In this document: piece by piece, positions 8,801 to 18,689 of the stretch
How positions within the stretch are numbered: the first letter of the stretch is position 1
Layout of the letters: every line of letters begins with the position of its first letter
Origin: Larix sibirica
Taxonomy: Eukaryota; Streptophyta; Pinopsida; Pinales; Pinaceae
Direction of reading: 5' to 3'
Assembly (NCBI GenBank): GCA_004151065.3
Contig: NWUY0300008339.1
Span: 50,209-72,207, forward strand
DNA: 21,999 bases
Notes under the pieces: model-generated
The model's database searches: none
Told to the model about the DNA's origin: nothing
Seen by the model: only the letters and a program-made list of their open reading frames with translations
Position numbers and translations under genes: made by a program

Positions 8801-9560
8801 TGGTACCCAAGATAATAGCTTTCATAATCTTATGTCTAATATTTGTTGTTTCAAGAATGTACCATCTATTTTTGGACCATAGGAACCCTTTTCATCAATT
8901 TTGTATACTTATTGTTACCATCCAAGAATGTTTTCCTGTAGTTTTTCGCTTATTTCTGCATAAAATTGGTCATTTTCAAGTGTTGCTATGATTTATTTGT
9001 TTAAATTTGCCTCAGTTTTAATTACATAAATTTCATAAAGTAGGTGCACTCACCTACTCAAGGCGCATGCAACTTTATTTTCCTTTCCCTTTATATGTAT
9101 GACTTCAAAGTCATATTCTCTAATAAAGGCTAGCCATTGTGTTCAAAAATGTATTTCAAGCCCATATTATCAGTTTTCAATACGAATCTCTTCCCCATGA
9201 GATAATGCCTCCACATTCTTAGGGCATGTATAATAGAAACTAACTCTAAGTAATGTGCAACATAATTTCACTCATGTTCCTTAAGATTTCCTAATTTGTA
9301 TGTGATCACATAGTCATTTTGTAAGAGGACTCCTCCCAGCCCATCTTTGCATGCATCTCTGCAAACTACAAAGTCTCCATCCAGATCTACAATTTTCAAT
9401 ATATGTGAATTAGTCAATAACTCTTTAAACTTTTGAAAGTTGGCCTCACACTTGTCGCTCCAAATAAACTTGTTTTCTTTCCTTTTTAAAGAAATGATAG
9501 GATTTAAGTTATCCTAGAGAAGTTTTCAATAAAATTTCTATAATAATCACTAACTCCATG
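8801..9560 (-). pseudogene. Unit C: RNase H and linker to integrase
   Basis: The left-to-right homologue of 1199-1600 lies at 9137-9560 and continues further here: WLAFIREYDFEVIHIKGKEN then KVACALSR (9060-9130), the conserved end of the Ty3 RNase H that precedes integrase. From 9050 to 8800 the linker is recognisable only in scraps across frames, with many stops. Unit B lacks everything left of 9137-equivalent, because of the gap at 1197. Confidence 0.75.
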
Positions 9561-10412
9561 AAGGATCTTATGTAAAAAAATTCGAGGGGTAGGCCAATCC
9601 ATGATTTCGTTTATCTTTTTTGGATCCATGGCTATACCTTCCTCAGATATAATGTTCCCAAGATACTAAGTTTCTCTCTTATAAAAATCACACTTAGATA
9701 ACTTAGTGTATAGTTGATGTTATCACAAGATCTGTAACACTATCCTCAAGTGCTCCTTCATGTTCCTCTTCATTTTTTGAGTAGATCATAATGTCGTCAA
9801 TGAAAACAAGGACAAACTTGTCCAAGTACTAGTTAAAAATACTATTCATCATGCACATGAAGGTTGCAGGTGCATTGGTTAAGCCGAAAGGCATTACTAC
9901 AAACTCGTAGTGGCNCTATTCATCATGCACATGAAGGTTGCAGGTGCATTGATCAAGCCAAATGGCATCACTACGAATTCGTAGTGACCATATCTAGTCC
10001 TAAAAGCAGTCTTACAAATTTCCTCTTCTCAGATTCTCTCTTGGTGATATCAGGATATTAAGTAAATCTTAGAGAATACTTTGGCTCCTCCGACTTGCTC
10101 AACCAAGTCATTAATCCTAGGTAGCAGATACCAGTTCTTAATAGTTAATTTGTTAAGATGACGGTAGTCAATGCACATTCTCATAGTATTGTCCTTCTCT
10201 TTAACAAAGAGGATCGGTGCTCCCTAAGGAGAAACACTTGGCCTAATGTATCCTTCCTATATCAAATCTTGTAGTTGAATATTAAGTTTTACTAATTCAG
10301 GAGTACTCATTCAGTAGGGTGCTTTAGAAATAGGCACTGCTCCTGGCACTATGTTTATGAAAAATTATAGATCCCTCTTAGGTGGCAGGCCAGTTATTTC
10401 ATCCAAAAACAC
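9561..10412 (-). pseudogene. Unit C: reverse transcriptase, with duplicated motif at an N
   Basis: Same motif order as unit [62 protein letters not shown], and the catalytic FIDDIMIYS near 9775-9800. Stops fall at several places, partly different from unit B (SPWGAP carries a stop at the Trp here, whereas unit B has its stop earlier). The [11 protein letters not shown]...[11 protein letters not shown] segment is present twice, once on each side of the N at 9915, in slightly different versions (LIN versus LTN). A single RT has this segment once, so the domain here is a join of two sources. Confidence 0.85.
9842..9989. repeat. Imperfect 74-bp duplication flanking the N at 9915
   Basis: The block CTATTCATCATGCACATGAAGG... 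through the CGTAGTGGC/CGTAGTGACC end occurs directly before and after the N. The two copies differ at several bases (GTTAAGCCGAAAGGCATTACTACAA versus ATCAAGCCAAATGGCATCACTACGA, shown as short matching parts), so they are not one sequence read twice. It encodes the same RT motif on the minus strand. Confidence 0.85.
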
Positions 10413-10449
10413 ATCTCTAAATTTTGTTAAGATATGAAAGTATTTTATT

Positions 10450-10955
10450 TTCTGTTTTGTTTCTTCTTCACAATTCTGAATATTTATTGCGTAAAGCTTA
10501 CAGCCCTTCCTCACATTTATCTTAAATTGTAAGGTTTAAATTTTATGAACTGAAGTTTTCCTAGGTAGGCCTTTCACAAAGATGGAGTTCCCTAGATCAT
10601 CAATGTATGTAAAAGTATTTTCTAAACAATTTAAAATTACATGGTGTTTATCCAACCAATCCATTCCGATTAAAATGTCGTAGGAACACAAGGGCAAAAA
10701 ATTTAAATTTGATGTAATTTCTAGGCCATTTAAATTTAGCTAACAATATTTATCATCTCTGAAACTCTTCTCTTTTTACATGTAGCTAGTTGTACCGGCC
10801 AAGGTTTAACATGTTTATTTTTCTTTAAACCACATTTTTCTACTACCCTTGGAGAGATGTAACTATGACAAGCTACATGGTCAGTTAAAAAAGAAATAAT
10901 ATGTGCAGAAATTTTACCTTCTATTTCAATCATAGATGGATAGTAATCTTCTTGT
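10450..10955 (-). pseudogene. Unit C: retropepsin-type protease and linker to RT
   Basis: Homologue of 2443-2945. The minus-strand piece 10933-10736 repeats the damaged active-site neighbourhood FLTDHVACHSYIS, with the same loss of the glycine, so the damage predates the copying of this tract. The MDWLDKHH-like block lies near 10640-10690 and is more broken than in unit B. Left of about 10795 the sequence differs from unit B by roughly one base in ten; right of it the two are almost identical. Confidence 0.72.
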
Positions 10956-11038
10956 CGATTTTCAAGTGTTGGACATATTCAGGGAATTATTGCTATATCA
11001 CCAACTAAAGGGTCTTCCTATAAATTGTCCATAACTTT

Positions 11039-12226
11039 TCCTTTCCGGTTAGGACAATATATAAGATAGTGAGGACCTTGACATTTTCAAGAACTATTTT
11101 GTTTTTGGAATACGTAGTTGGTCTATTCCCACTTTAAGCTAGAATGTTGGACTGGTACTCACTGTTACTAATTGTTTTACTATTCTGAAAATTTCTACTA
11201 GCGGGAAATCGACTGTATTGATTTCGGTGGGTAGGTGGCATAAAAAAAAATTTCTCCGATCCACAAGTGTCTGTTTCAAGTCACAAAACTTATCTTTTTT
11301 TTCAGATATGTTATGGCTATACTCATAACACAGCCTAGATTTACAAAGAGTTTCATCCAATGTTTTTGGTGTATCAAATTTGATCTTGTTTGCATAATGG
11401 TTCAGTAGACAACTTAAAAATATTTGGATTTTGATCTTTTCTTCTTTTATGTAAGGAACACAATGGAAAAATTCTAAGAACTTATTAATTAGACCATCCA
11501 TATTCATGGATCCCATTTTCATCTCGTGAAATTCCTTTATTTTCTTGGTATAGAACCTTTCAGTCAAATATTTCTCTTTGAAAAAATATTTAAATTCAAG
11601 TCTCTCAATTTTGTTTTCCTTTAATCCTTTAGTGAGTTTCATATCTCTCCACCAACGTCCATCCTTTCCGTTGAGATTGAAAATTGCAAATCAAGCTCTT
11701 AGCTCGCTGGGATATGCATAGACTTGAAAATACTTGGATATTCCAAGTAACCATTATTTGGATTTTTCACCACATCCTGTGTCACCATCAAAAGTTGGTT
11801 CTTTAATCTTCTTAAATTATCCTTTCAAATTTGACTTTGGTGAATGTTTAGACGTTCTTCTACAACAGGGTGGAGATCAAAAAACAAAAGAACTACTACT
11901 GTAGCCTCTCTTTTTAGACTCAGAGGAGGAATCAAACTCATAATGTTTAGAATTATGTTCTTGGCTTTTTTTCCTTCTTCATTCTCAAGCCCTTTTACTA
12001 CACTGCTGGAGGTATGTGTTGGCACTCATTTCAATTTTGTCATATTTTATAATAACACAACATTTAAATCATGTTGTTCTTATCTATCTTTAATATTATC
12101 ATCCTTGAAACTTTGCATCTCCTCTCGTAAACTGTGTATAGTCTTTAACAATTCAGATGGTGTTATTGTTTGTTGTTTTCCATTTAGACTAACCCATTTT
12201 TCTCCCTCTTGTTGAGGTGGATTCAT
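11039..12226 (-). pseudogene. Unit C: gag, near-identical to unit B
   Basis: Same content and same lesions as 3031-4218: ATG 12226, serine-rich segment, capsid with the long open piece 11642-11139, and the zinc knuckle missing its first Cys. The T run at 11966-11972 has the same 7 bases, and the same in-frame stops are present. I noticed one difference in the capsid piece: FFHCVPYIKEE here against FFHYVPYIKEE in unit B (base 11461 versus 3453). Shared inactivating changes mean one dead copy gave rise to the other, or the tract was placed twice by assembly. Confidence 0.82.
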
Positions 12227-12589
12227 ATGGTGTTTCTAGCTATAGTTTCTTTCAACACTCATAATTTATGTTTTAATTCCGATTCAATTGTCTTTAATTC
12301 TTAATTTGGTCTACTAACTCTTCTTGGTTAGCCAATGCTTCCCAAGCCCTTTCCAATTCTTCCCTGTTTCTAGCTGTGTTTAAAACAAAGTTAAATAGTT
12401 GTCCGGAAATTGAATTTTTTCTTCCTAAGTTGTTTGGCAGATTTGGTTGTACTTGTGTTGGAAGTTCCATCTAATGCCTAATGTGCAAAACATAATTTTT
12501 TGTTAGTCAATTATTACTATTATTAAACAAAGTTTAAATATTTTTCCACTTATGTAAAATCCTATAAGCCACAAAGTGTTGCAACCTAA
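12227..12589 (-). other. Unit C: untranslated leader
   Basis: Matches the unit B leader at 4219-4581 without a difference that I could find. It links gag to the primer binding site and carries no ORF on the gag strand. Confidence 0.62.
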
Positions 12590-12601
12590 GCTATGATACC
12601 A
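12590..12601 (-). promoter_or_regulatory. Unit C: tRNA primer binding site (initiator Met type)
   Basis: TGGTATCATAGC on the minus strand, with the same G-to-T change from the initiator methionine tRNA complement as in unit B, two bases from the LTR end at 12604. Confidence 0.82.
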
Positions 12602-12603
12602 TT

Positions 12604-13004
12604 TGTAACAACCCCAAAAATCACCATAATATTTTTTTATTGTTCTACTTAAATGGAGCCATTACTCAACCTTTGAAATCAAAAACTACCTCAAGTAAAA
12701 GTAATGATCTTCGATCTATTATGGAGTTTAACATATATTACTACAATGTTATCAAGTGTAGGATCACAAGGATACTCTTAATTGATCTTAGACCTTAAAA
12801 GTATGATCCCTCTAGACTCACATACAATTATAGGTCAATTTTGTAAATGGTGTAACAACATTAATACTATCATATAAAACTCTATTGATGAACGTAGGAG
12901 CTATGTAAATAATTGCTTACCCTTCCCCAACGTTGTAAACATGGTATATATATATTCAACCTTCCCAACAAAATAATTAAAGCTCACAATAAATATATCC
13001 ATAT

Positions 13005-13042
<38 letters not shown>

Positions 13043-13637
13043 GTTATTTCTTATCCTATGACCCTTCCATCATGGCTTATATAAATTCAAAAGTTGATGC
13101 GTTATTTCTTTCCACATAGATATATAAGTTTGATGTCATGGTATGGAATAACATTTTGTTTGTATGGAAGTTATGCCCACGAGATGCATAGCTTACTAGC
13201 ATGATTAAGACTAATATATCCTTTAAAATAGAGGTTCCAAACATGAAGAGTTTAATGGAGGTGGGTCGTAGGATTATCCTAGTGACTACACTTACCTTCC
13301 GCCATGGTCAATATATAAATGTATCGTGTAAAGGTAATAACCCAAGGTTTGAGTAATGGCATGGTCTCCTGCCTAATAGCTATGGCACCTGTGGATGGGT
13401 TATGGCTTCCCTTCAGGTAAGCACACAACCTTCGGGTTACACCTCCATCCAAACATGAAGATATTCGTCCTCGACACCCTCGTGTTATTTTAAATGTTAT
13501 GGTTATGGATTTTAAGTTGTTGATGGTTTACATGATTAGCACGTTGATGCCAATTATTAGCTTTAGACTGAAATTTATTGGGTAATAGGATTAAATTCCC
13601 TACTTTGTATTTAACAGGGTCAAACCCCTTGTGTACG
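12604..13637 (-). repeat. Unit C: partial LTR, interrupted by copia sequence
   Basis: Starts TGTAACAACCCC and follows the LTR at 4596 for about 1.03 kb. It is almost identical to that LTR up to about 12990 and then clearly diverged. It has a longer TA tract, a 25-bp insertion near 13172-13197 and a different block at 13372-13480. The match ends at GTGTACG (13631-13637), where Ty1/copia RNase H begins. The remaining 2 kb of LTR is not found anywhere to the right. Confidence 0.78.
13008..13040. repeat. (TA)n microsatellite, boundary of the near-identical tract
   Basis: About 16 TA units, where the matching place in the other LTR (4998-5006) has only a few. Identity between the two LTRs falls abruptly at this tract. 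The repeated block that restarts after the N at 14993 also begins with a TA tract. Confidence 0.9.
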
Positions 13638-14992
13638 CATGTTTGTTTTTTGCTCAGCCATGACACGATACAATATCCTAAAACAAATTTTTCTCCACTT
13701 GCTATTTTTATGTCATCAATCTTTCCATCACAATCAGCATCAGTGTATGCAGTTAGTGCAAAATTCTCTCCTTTAGGATACCATAATCCAAATTCCATGG
13801 TTTGTTTTAAATATTTGAGAATTCTTTTGGTTGCAATTACATGAGTTTCTTTTAGAGCATATTGAAATCTTGCAACTAACCCTACAGCTTGCATCACATG
13901 TAGTCTTCTGGATACCACATACAACAAGATTCCAATCAATGACATGTAAATAGTATGATCAACTTCCAATGACTCATTTTTCTTACTCAATTTTCATCCA
14001 GTGACCATAGGGGTGCTAACAGGTTTGTAGTCTTCCATTTTAAAATTCTTTAACATTTATTTGATATATTTCCTTTGAGACATAAAAAAGCCTTTGTCTA
14101 ACTGTGACACTTGCAACCCTAAGAAGAATGTCAATTCTCCAAGCATTGACATTTTGAATTCTTTCCACATTGTTGTAGCAAACTATTTACTCAGGGAATT
14201 TCGAGTACTTCCAAAGATAATATCATCCACATATATCACAACAATTGTCATGTTCTAATTTTCTTTTTTTATATACAAATTGATGTCATTGATTCCTCTT
14301 TTATAACCTTGTTGTTGTATGTATTTATCAGGTCTAGAAAACCATTCTCTAGGGGCTTGTTTGAGACCATATAGTGCTTTCTTCAGTTTACAAACATAAT
14401 CTTGTTTATCTGATAGGATAAATCCATCAGGTTTCTCTATATATAATTCTTCTTTTAGATTTCCATTGAGAAATGATGATTTGACATCCATATGATATAC
14501 CTTGAGGTTTTTATAACTTCCAAATGCTAGAAACATTCTAATTGCTTCTAATCTGGCTACTGGGGAAAATGTTTCTTCAAATTCAATGCCTTCCACTTGA
14601 GCATACCCTTTAAATACTAGTCTGGCTTTATTTCTGACTATTTGTCCATTTTCATTAAGTTTTTTTTGAAGACCCATTTTGTACCAATTACATTTTTATT
14701 ATTTGGTCTTGGAACTAGTTCCCAGGTCTAATTTCTTCTATTTGGTTTAGTTCTTCATTCATGGCTTTAATCCAATTTTCATCTTTGCTAGGTTCTACAA
14801 TTGTTTTAGGCTCTATGAGGGATACCAATGCTTGTTATGAATCCATTCTTAATTGTCTTCTAGTTTGAGTTCTAGCATCTTTGTCACCAATTATTAGACT
14901 CTCTGGATGGTTTAGTTGTGTTCTTCTTGATGGAGATTTTGTGTCTTGCCTTGGTGACTCTTCATTTCCTTCTAGAAAGAGTTCTTCTTCTT
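13638..14992 (-). pseudogene. Ty1/copia pol fragment, copy 1 (RT and RNase H)
   Basis: Read leftward: a spacer with EPSKDENWIKAMNEELNQIE (near 14750-14820), then RT. GTKWVF is followed by a frame break at an 8-base T run (14660-14667), one short of the frame-keeping length, and the open piece 14677-14255 carries [21 protein letters not shown] (14463-14492), [10 protein letters not shown] (14342-14371). A stop then precedes the catalytic YVDDIIFG (14210-14233). RNase H follows in 13990-13640 (SLIGILLYV, DADCDGKIDDIKIASG, CIVSWLSKKQT) and breaks off before its final motif at the LTR junction. Integrase, gag and copia LTRs are absent. The last 44 codons of the 13490-13990 frame are LTR sequence, not copia. 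Confidence 0.88.
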
Positions 14993-15022
14993 NATATATA
15001 ATATATATATATATATATATAT
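14993..15022. other. Single N followed by a TA tract
   Basis: An N at 14993 separates the end of copia copy 1 from an interrupted TA tract (14994-15022), after which LTR sequence identical to 13041 onward restarts. The gap coincides with the start of the duplicated block. Confidence 0.85.
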
Positions 15023-15035
15023 TTAAAAATATATA

Positions 15036-15632
15036 ATGTTATTTCTTATCCTATGACCCTTCCATCATGGCTTATATAAATTCAAAAGTTGATGCGTTAT
15101 TTCTTTCCACATAGATATATAAGTTTGATGTCATGGTATGGAATAACATTTTGTTTGTATGGAAGTTATGCCCACGAGATGCATAGCTTACTAGCATGAT
15201 TAAGACTAATATATCCTTTAAAATAGAGGTTCCAAACATGAAGAGTTTAATGGAGGTGGGTCGTAGGATTATCCTAGTGACTACACTTACCTTCCGCCAT
15301 GGTCAATATATAAATGTATCGTGTAAAGGTAATAACCCAAGGTTTGAGTAATGGCATGGTCTCCTGCCTAATAGCTATGGCACCTGTGGATGGGTTATGG
15401 CTTCCCTTCAGGTAAGCACACAACCTTCGGGTTACACCTCCATCCAAACATGAAGATATTCGTCCTCGACACCCTCGTGTTATTTTAAATGTTATGGTTA
15501 TGGATTTTAAGTTGTTGATGGTTTACATGATTAGCACGTTGATGCCAATTATTAGCTTTAGACTGAAATTTATTGGGTAATAGGATTAAATTCCCTACTT
15601 TGTATTTAACAGGGTCAAACCCCTTGTGTACG
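15036..15632 (-). repeat. Second copy of the unit C LTR segment
   Basis: Matches 13041-13637 at a constant offset of 1995 bp with no difference that I could find, including the 25-bp insertion and the variable block. It is joined to copia at the same base (GTGTACG, 15626-15632). It lacks the first 430 bp of the LTR and the primer binding site. Confidence 0.85.
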
Positions 15633-16523
15633 CATGTTTGTTTTTTGCTCAGCCATGACACGATACAATATCCTAAAACAAATTTTTCTCCACTTGCTAT
15701 TTTTATGTCATCAATCTTTCCATCACAATCAGCATCAGTGTATGCAGTTAGTGCAAAATTCTCTCCTTTAGGATACCATAATCCAAATTCCATGGTTTGT
15801 TTTAAATATTTGAGAATTCTTTTGGTTGCAATTACATGAGTTTCTTTTAGAGCATATTGAAATCTTGCAACTAACCCTACAGCTTGCATCACATGTAGTC
15901 TTCTGGATACCACATACAACAAGATTCCAATCAATGACATGTAAATAGTATGATCAACTTCCAATGACTCATTTTTCTTACTCAATTTTCATCCAGTGAC
16001 CATAGGGGTGCTAACAGGTTTGTAGTCTTCCATTTTAAAATTCTTTAACATTTATTTGATATATTTCCTTTGAGACATAAAAAAGCCTTTGTCTAACTGT
16101 GACACTTGCAACCCTAAGAAGAATGTCAATTCTCCAAGCATTGACATTTTGAATTCTTTCCACATTGTTGTAGCAAACTATTTACTCAGGGAATTGTACT
16201 TCCAAAGATAATATCATCCACATATATCACAACAATTGTCATGTTCTAATTTTCTTTTTTTATATACAAATTGATGTCATTGATTCCTCTTTTATAACCT
16301 TGTTGTTGTATGTATTTATCAGGTCTAGAAAACCATTCTCTAGGGGCTTGTTTGAGACCATATAGTGCTTTCTTCAGTTTACAAACATAATCTTGTTTAT
16401 CTGATAGGATAATCCATCAGGTTTCTCTATATTGACTTCTTATTTTATATTTCCATTGATAAATGTTGATTTGACATCCATCTGATATACCTTGAGGTTT
16501 TTATAACTTGCAAATGCAAGAAA
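15633..16523 (-). pseudogene. Ty1/copia pol fragment, copy 2 (truncated RT and RNase H)
   Basis: Same sequence as 13638-14530 at offset 1995: RNase H (DADCDGKIDDIKIASG, SWLSKKQT), YVDDIIFG and YGLKQAP. The match looks perfect to about 16195. It then shows a 4-base deletion (GGAATTGTACTT against GGAATTTCGAGTACTT) and a 1-base deletion near 16411. From 16430 mismatches crowd together, including in the [10 protein letters not shown] region. Homology stops near 16523, where unrelated sequence of the second Ty3 element begins. The plus-strand reading at 15573-15839 is antisense. Confidence 0.87.
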
Positions 16524-16529
16524 CAATCA

Positions 16530-17948
16530 ACTGATACGTTCAGGCATTAATAAAGTCAACTGATATTTTCACTATAGCTTCCCTCTATTCTCAAAATTCC
16601 GGAGGTGTATTGGGCACCAAATGTTCTTCCAACTCACTAATTCTGACCCAGAATCCCTTAATAACTTCGTTTAGGCTTGACATTTTGTATGTAATGGGTG
16701 TTGTCTCTATCATTTCAATTTTTGGAACTGTACTGCTACAAGTCACTTCCATGAATTTCTGTAATTTTTCCTTCGGATTTATGATCTTATCCTTCTCTTA
16801 CCAAAGCACTCTACATTTGTCTCGGATTTCATCCCTTTTTGCACCAAACTTCTTCATTTCAGCAAAGCTATGTTGTTTGTGGCCCTTTATTTCTTTTGTA
16901 AATCCTTGGTGTAGGTCATGCACCATATAGATAGGTAACTCTGCTAGCTTCAAATCAACATGACTTGAGGCATGAACACAAGAATGTTCCTATTCTACTG
17001 AGAATCTTAATGATTTTGGTGATAGCATTACAACTCTTGTATACGCAGTCGAGGATGGATATGGCATTGGTATTGCTTCCCTATCCAAGTGAATCTTCTT
17101 CTCAGCTACCGATTGAACTGGTGCTATATTGATGTCTTCTAGTGCTTGTCACAACTCAATCAACTTCCCTTTGAATCCTCCAAAAATATCGAAGTGCTTA
17201 TCTTCTGTCTTTTACCATATATCTACTATAGTATCTTTGAACCTATCAACAAACATTTAAATGTCATCTTTTGTCAAGGACATATCTACGCTTCACTGCT
17301 ACGCTTTTCTCTTTGTCCTCTGTCCTTTAGCAATTTCCATAGCCTTCCTTTTTTCCTTGACTGCGGGGTTAGTCTATGTCGCATTGGATTCTTTCTCTCC
17401 TTCCTGCAATGGGTCTTATTCTTCACTTTCTCTATCTTGTGCTCGAGATACCTATTCTACTTGTTGATATTTCTCATTCTCTACTGTAGTATTTTGTTGT
17501 TCTCTTGTCTATGACACATCTTGTGATAATTCCTCTACGGGAGTGTGTTCCTTCCATTCCCAAGGCCATTCCTGGATACTCCCGATTACATATTCTTACT
17601 CTAACTTATAATGCATAGGTAACCATTCCTTATTTGGATCCATCCTAGCTTGCATGAACATTAACTGTGGCACAACCTTAGACTGGAAAATATTCCTGAA
17701 TAGATTTACAACACGGGGCTCCATACAAGGGGTTTATTGAATTTTGTGTTGGACACACTACTTATAGACATAAATATGATGTTTGTATTCTTTTATTGGT
17801 ATGCATTGTCATTGTACCATAAATATGCATACCATATAGCCAAACAATTCCCCACCTGATCCGCAAACTGCGAGTCCTATGACTCATTCCAAGAAACTAA
17901 TGGAATAAAAATTACTAACCAATAATAATGAAAGCGACTACCATTTTC
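16530..17948 (-). pseudogene. Downstream continuation of the extra ORF of the second Ty3 element
   Basis: The minus-strand frame that ends in a stop at 17946-17948 continues past it: GSRFHYYWLVIFIPLVSW near 17893-17938 is in the same frame. Further left are long readable stretches broken by stops, such as KVVPQLMFMQARMDPNKEWL (near 17640-17690), VQSVAEKKIHLDREAIPMPY (near 17060-17120), HDLHQGFTKEIKGHKQHSF, and SLNEVIKGFWVRISELEEHL ending near 16610. It is hydrophilic and Lys/Glu/Gln-rich in the middle. I see no protease, RT or integrase motif. The frame ends at the copia junction. The plus-strand readings at 16610-16930 and 17146-17514 are antisense shadows. Confidence 0.55.
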
Positions 17949-18680
17949 TTATTTTTCGAGTAAATCACTCAAAAAATCATTGAGCAGGAACGTCACCCAA
18001 TTCAGATGGACACCTTCGACACATTTCTTGACCAATGGTATCACTACCGAGGAGACCTGATCAATGCAACACTTCCTCAATAATTTTCTAGCTGGAACTC
18101 GTGTGGCAAATCTCACCGACGGATCATCAATAGAACCTATATCATATCCTCTAGTGATATTCTCCAACCCATACTTATCCTTCATTTTATCATCATGCTC
18201 ATTTTCCTTTTCTTTTCCCACAAAATAGGTCATTGGATCCATTCCTGAGGATGGAAAACTCGTAATCCTTGACACTAAGTATGCATCTATTGAAATTTTA
18301 TGATCTAACCATAGAAATCCACCATGCACACATAATAATAGTTGTTCCACAAATGTATTAACTTCTGCACTTTGACCAAAGTGAGGGATTTCTAGAAGGG
18401 CCAATATGCTATATTTTTCCAATCCCTTATCCCATGGATATAGTTCAACGAACCGAGCAGTCATGTCCTCATGATGCACCTCCACTAATGATTTTTCTAG
18501 ATAAAAATATAGGAATTTCTTTCTGTCAACCAAGTCATGATTTGCATACTTAAGGTTCAACACTTTTCCCAGCATATCACCTTCCTTCTTTACTCCTTTT
18601 GGGATTTTTGGTGTCTGCAGAGTATACTTTGCATCCTTAATCAATATTATTGGTTTTGAATTTTGGTTCCTGGGAGACAC
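17949..18680 (-). CDS. Extra ORF of a Ty3-like element, 243 codons, unknown function
   Basis: The longest open frame in the window, starting at MSPRNQNSKPIILIKD and ending NDFLSDLLEK. It lies 1 kb downstream of the integrase at 19485-20280 and on the same strand, where LTR elements sometimes carry an additional ORF. Visible features: a Lys-rich start, FVELYPWDKGLEK, a hydrophobic LLLCVHGGFLWLDHKISID, GMDPMTYFVGKEKENEHDDK, TRVPARKLLRKCCIDQV and VHLNWVTFLLNDFLSDLL. There is no signal peptide or clear membrane segment. The frame is readable on both sides (a different frame upstream at 18690-18975, the same frame past the stop downstream), so the true protein was longer and this is a surviving piece. 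From memory similar uncharacterised ORFs are common in large plant genomes; I cannot name a domain. Coding today is doubtful. Confidence 0.5.
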   Translation of the reverse strand: MSPRNQNSKPIILIKDAKYTLQTPKIPKGVKKEGDMLGKVLNLKYANHDLVDRKKFLYFYLEKSLVEVHHEDMTARFVELYPWDKGLEKYSILALLEIPHFGQSAEVNTFVEQLLLCVHGGFLWLDHKISIDAYLVSRITSFPSSGMDPMTYFVGKEKENEHDDKMKDKYGLENITRGYDIGSIDDPSVRFATRVPARKLLRKCCIDQVSSVVIPLVKKCVEGVHLNWVTFLLNDFLSDLLEK

Positions 18681-18689
18681 ATATGGTCA

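Noticed and set aside
8710-8991. 93-codon plus-strand ORF
   Set aside because: It is antisense to the integrase zinc-binding end and linker.
17146-17514. 122-codon plus-strand ORF rich in Phe, Leu, Ser and Cys, looking like a membrane protein
   Set aside because: It is the antisense of a Lys/Glu/Gln-rich minus-strand frame; the reverse complement of such codons gives Phe/Leu/Ser by composition alone.
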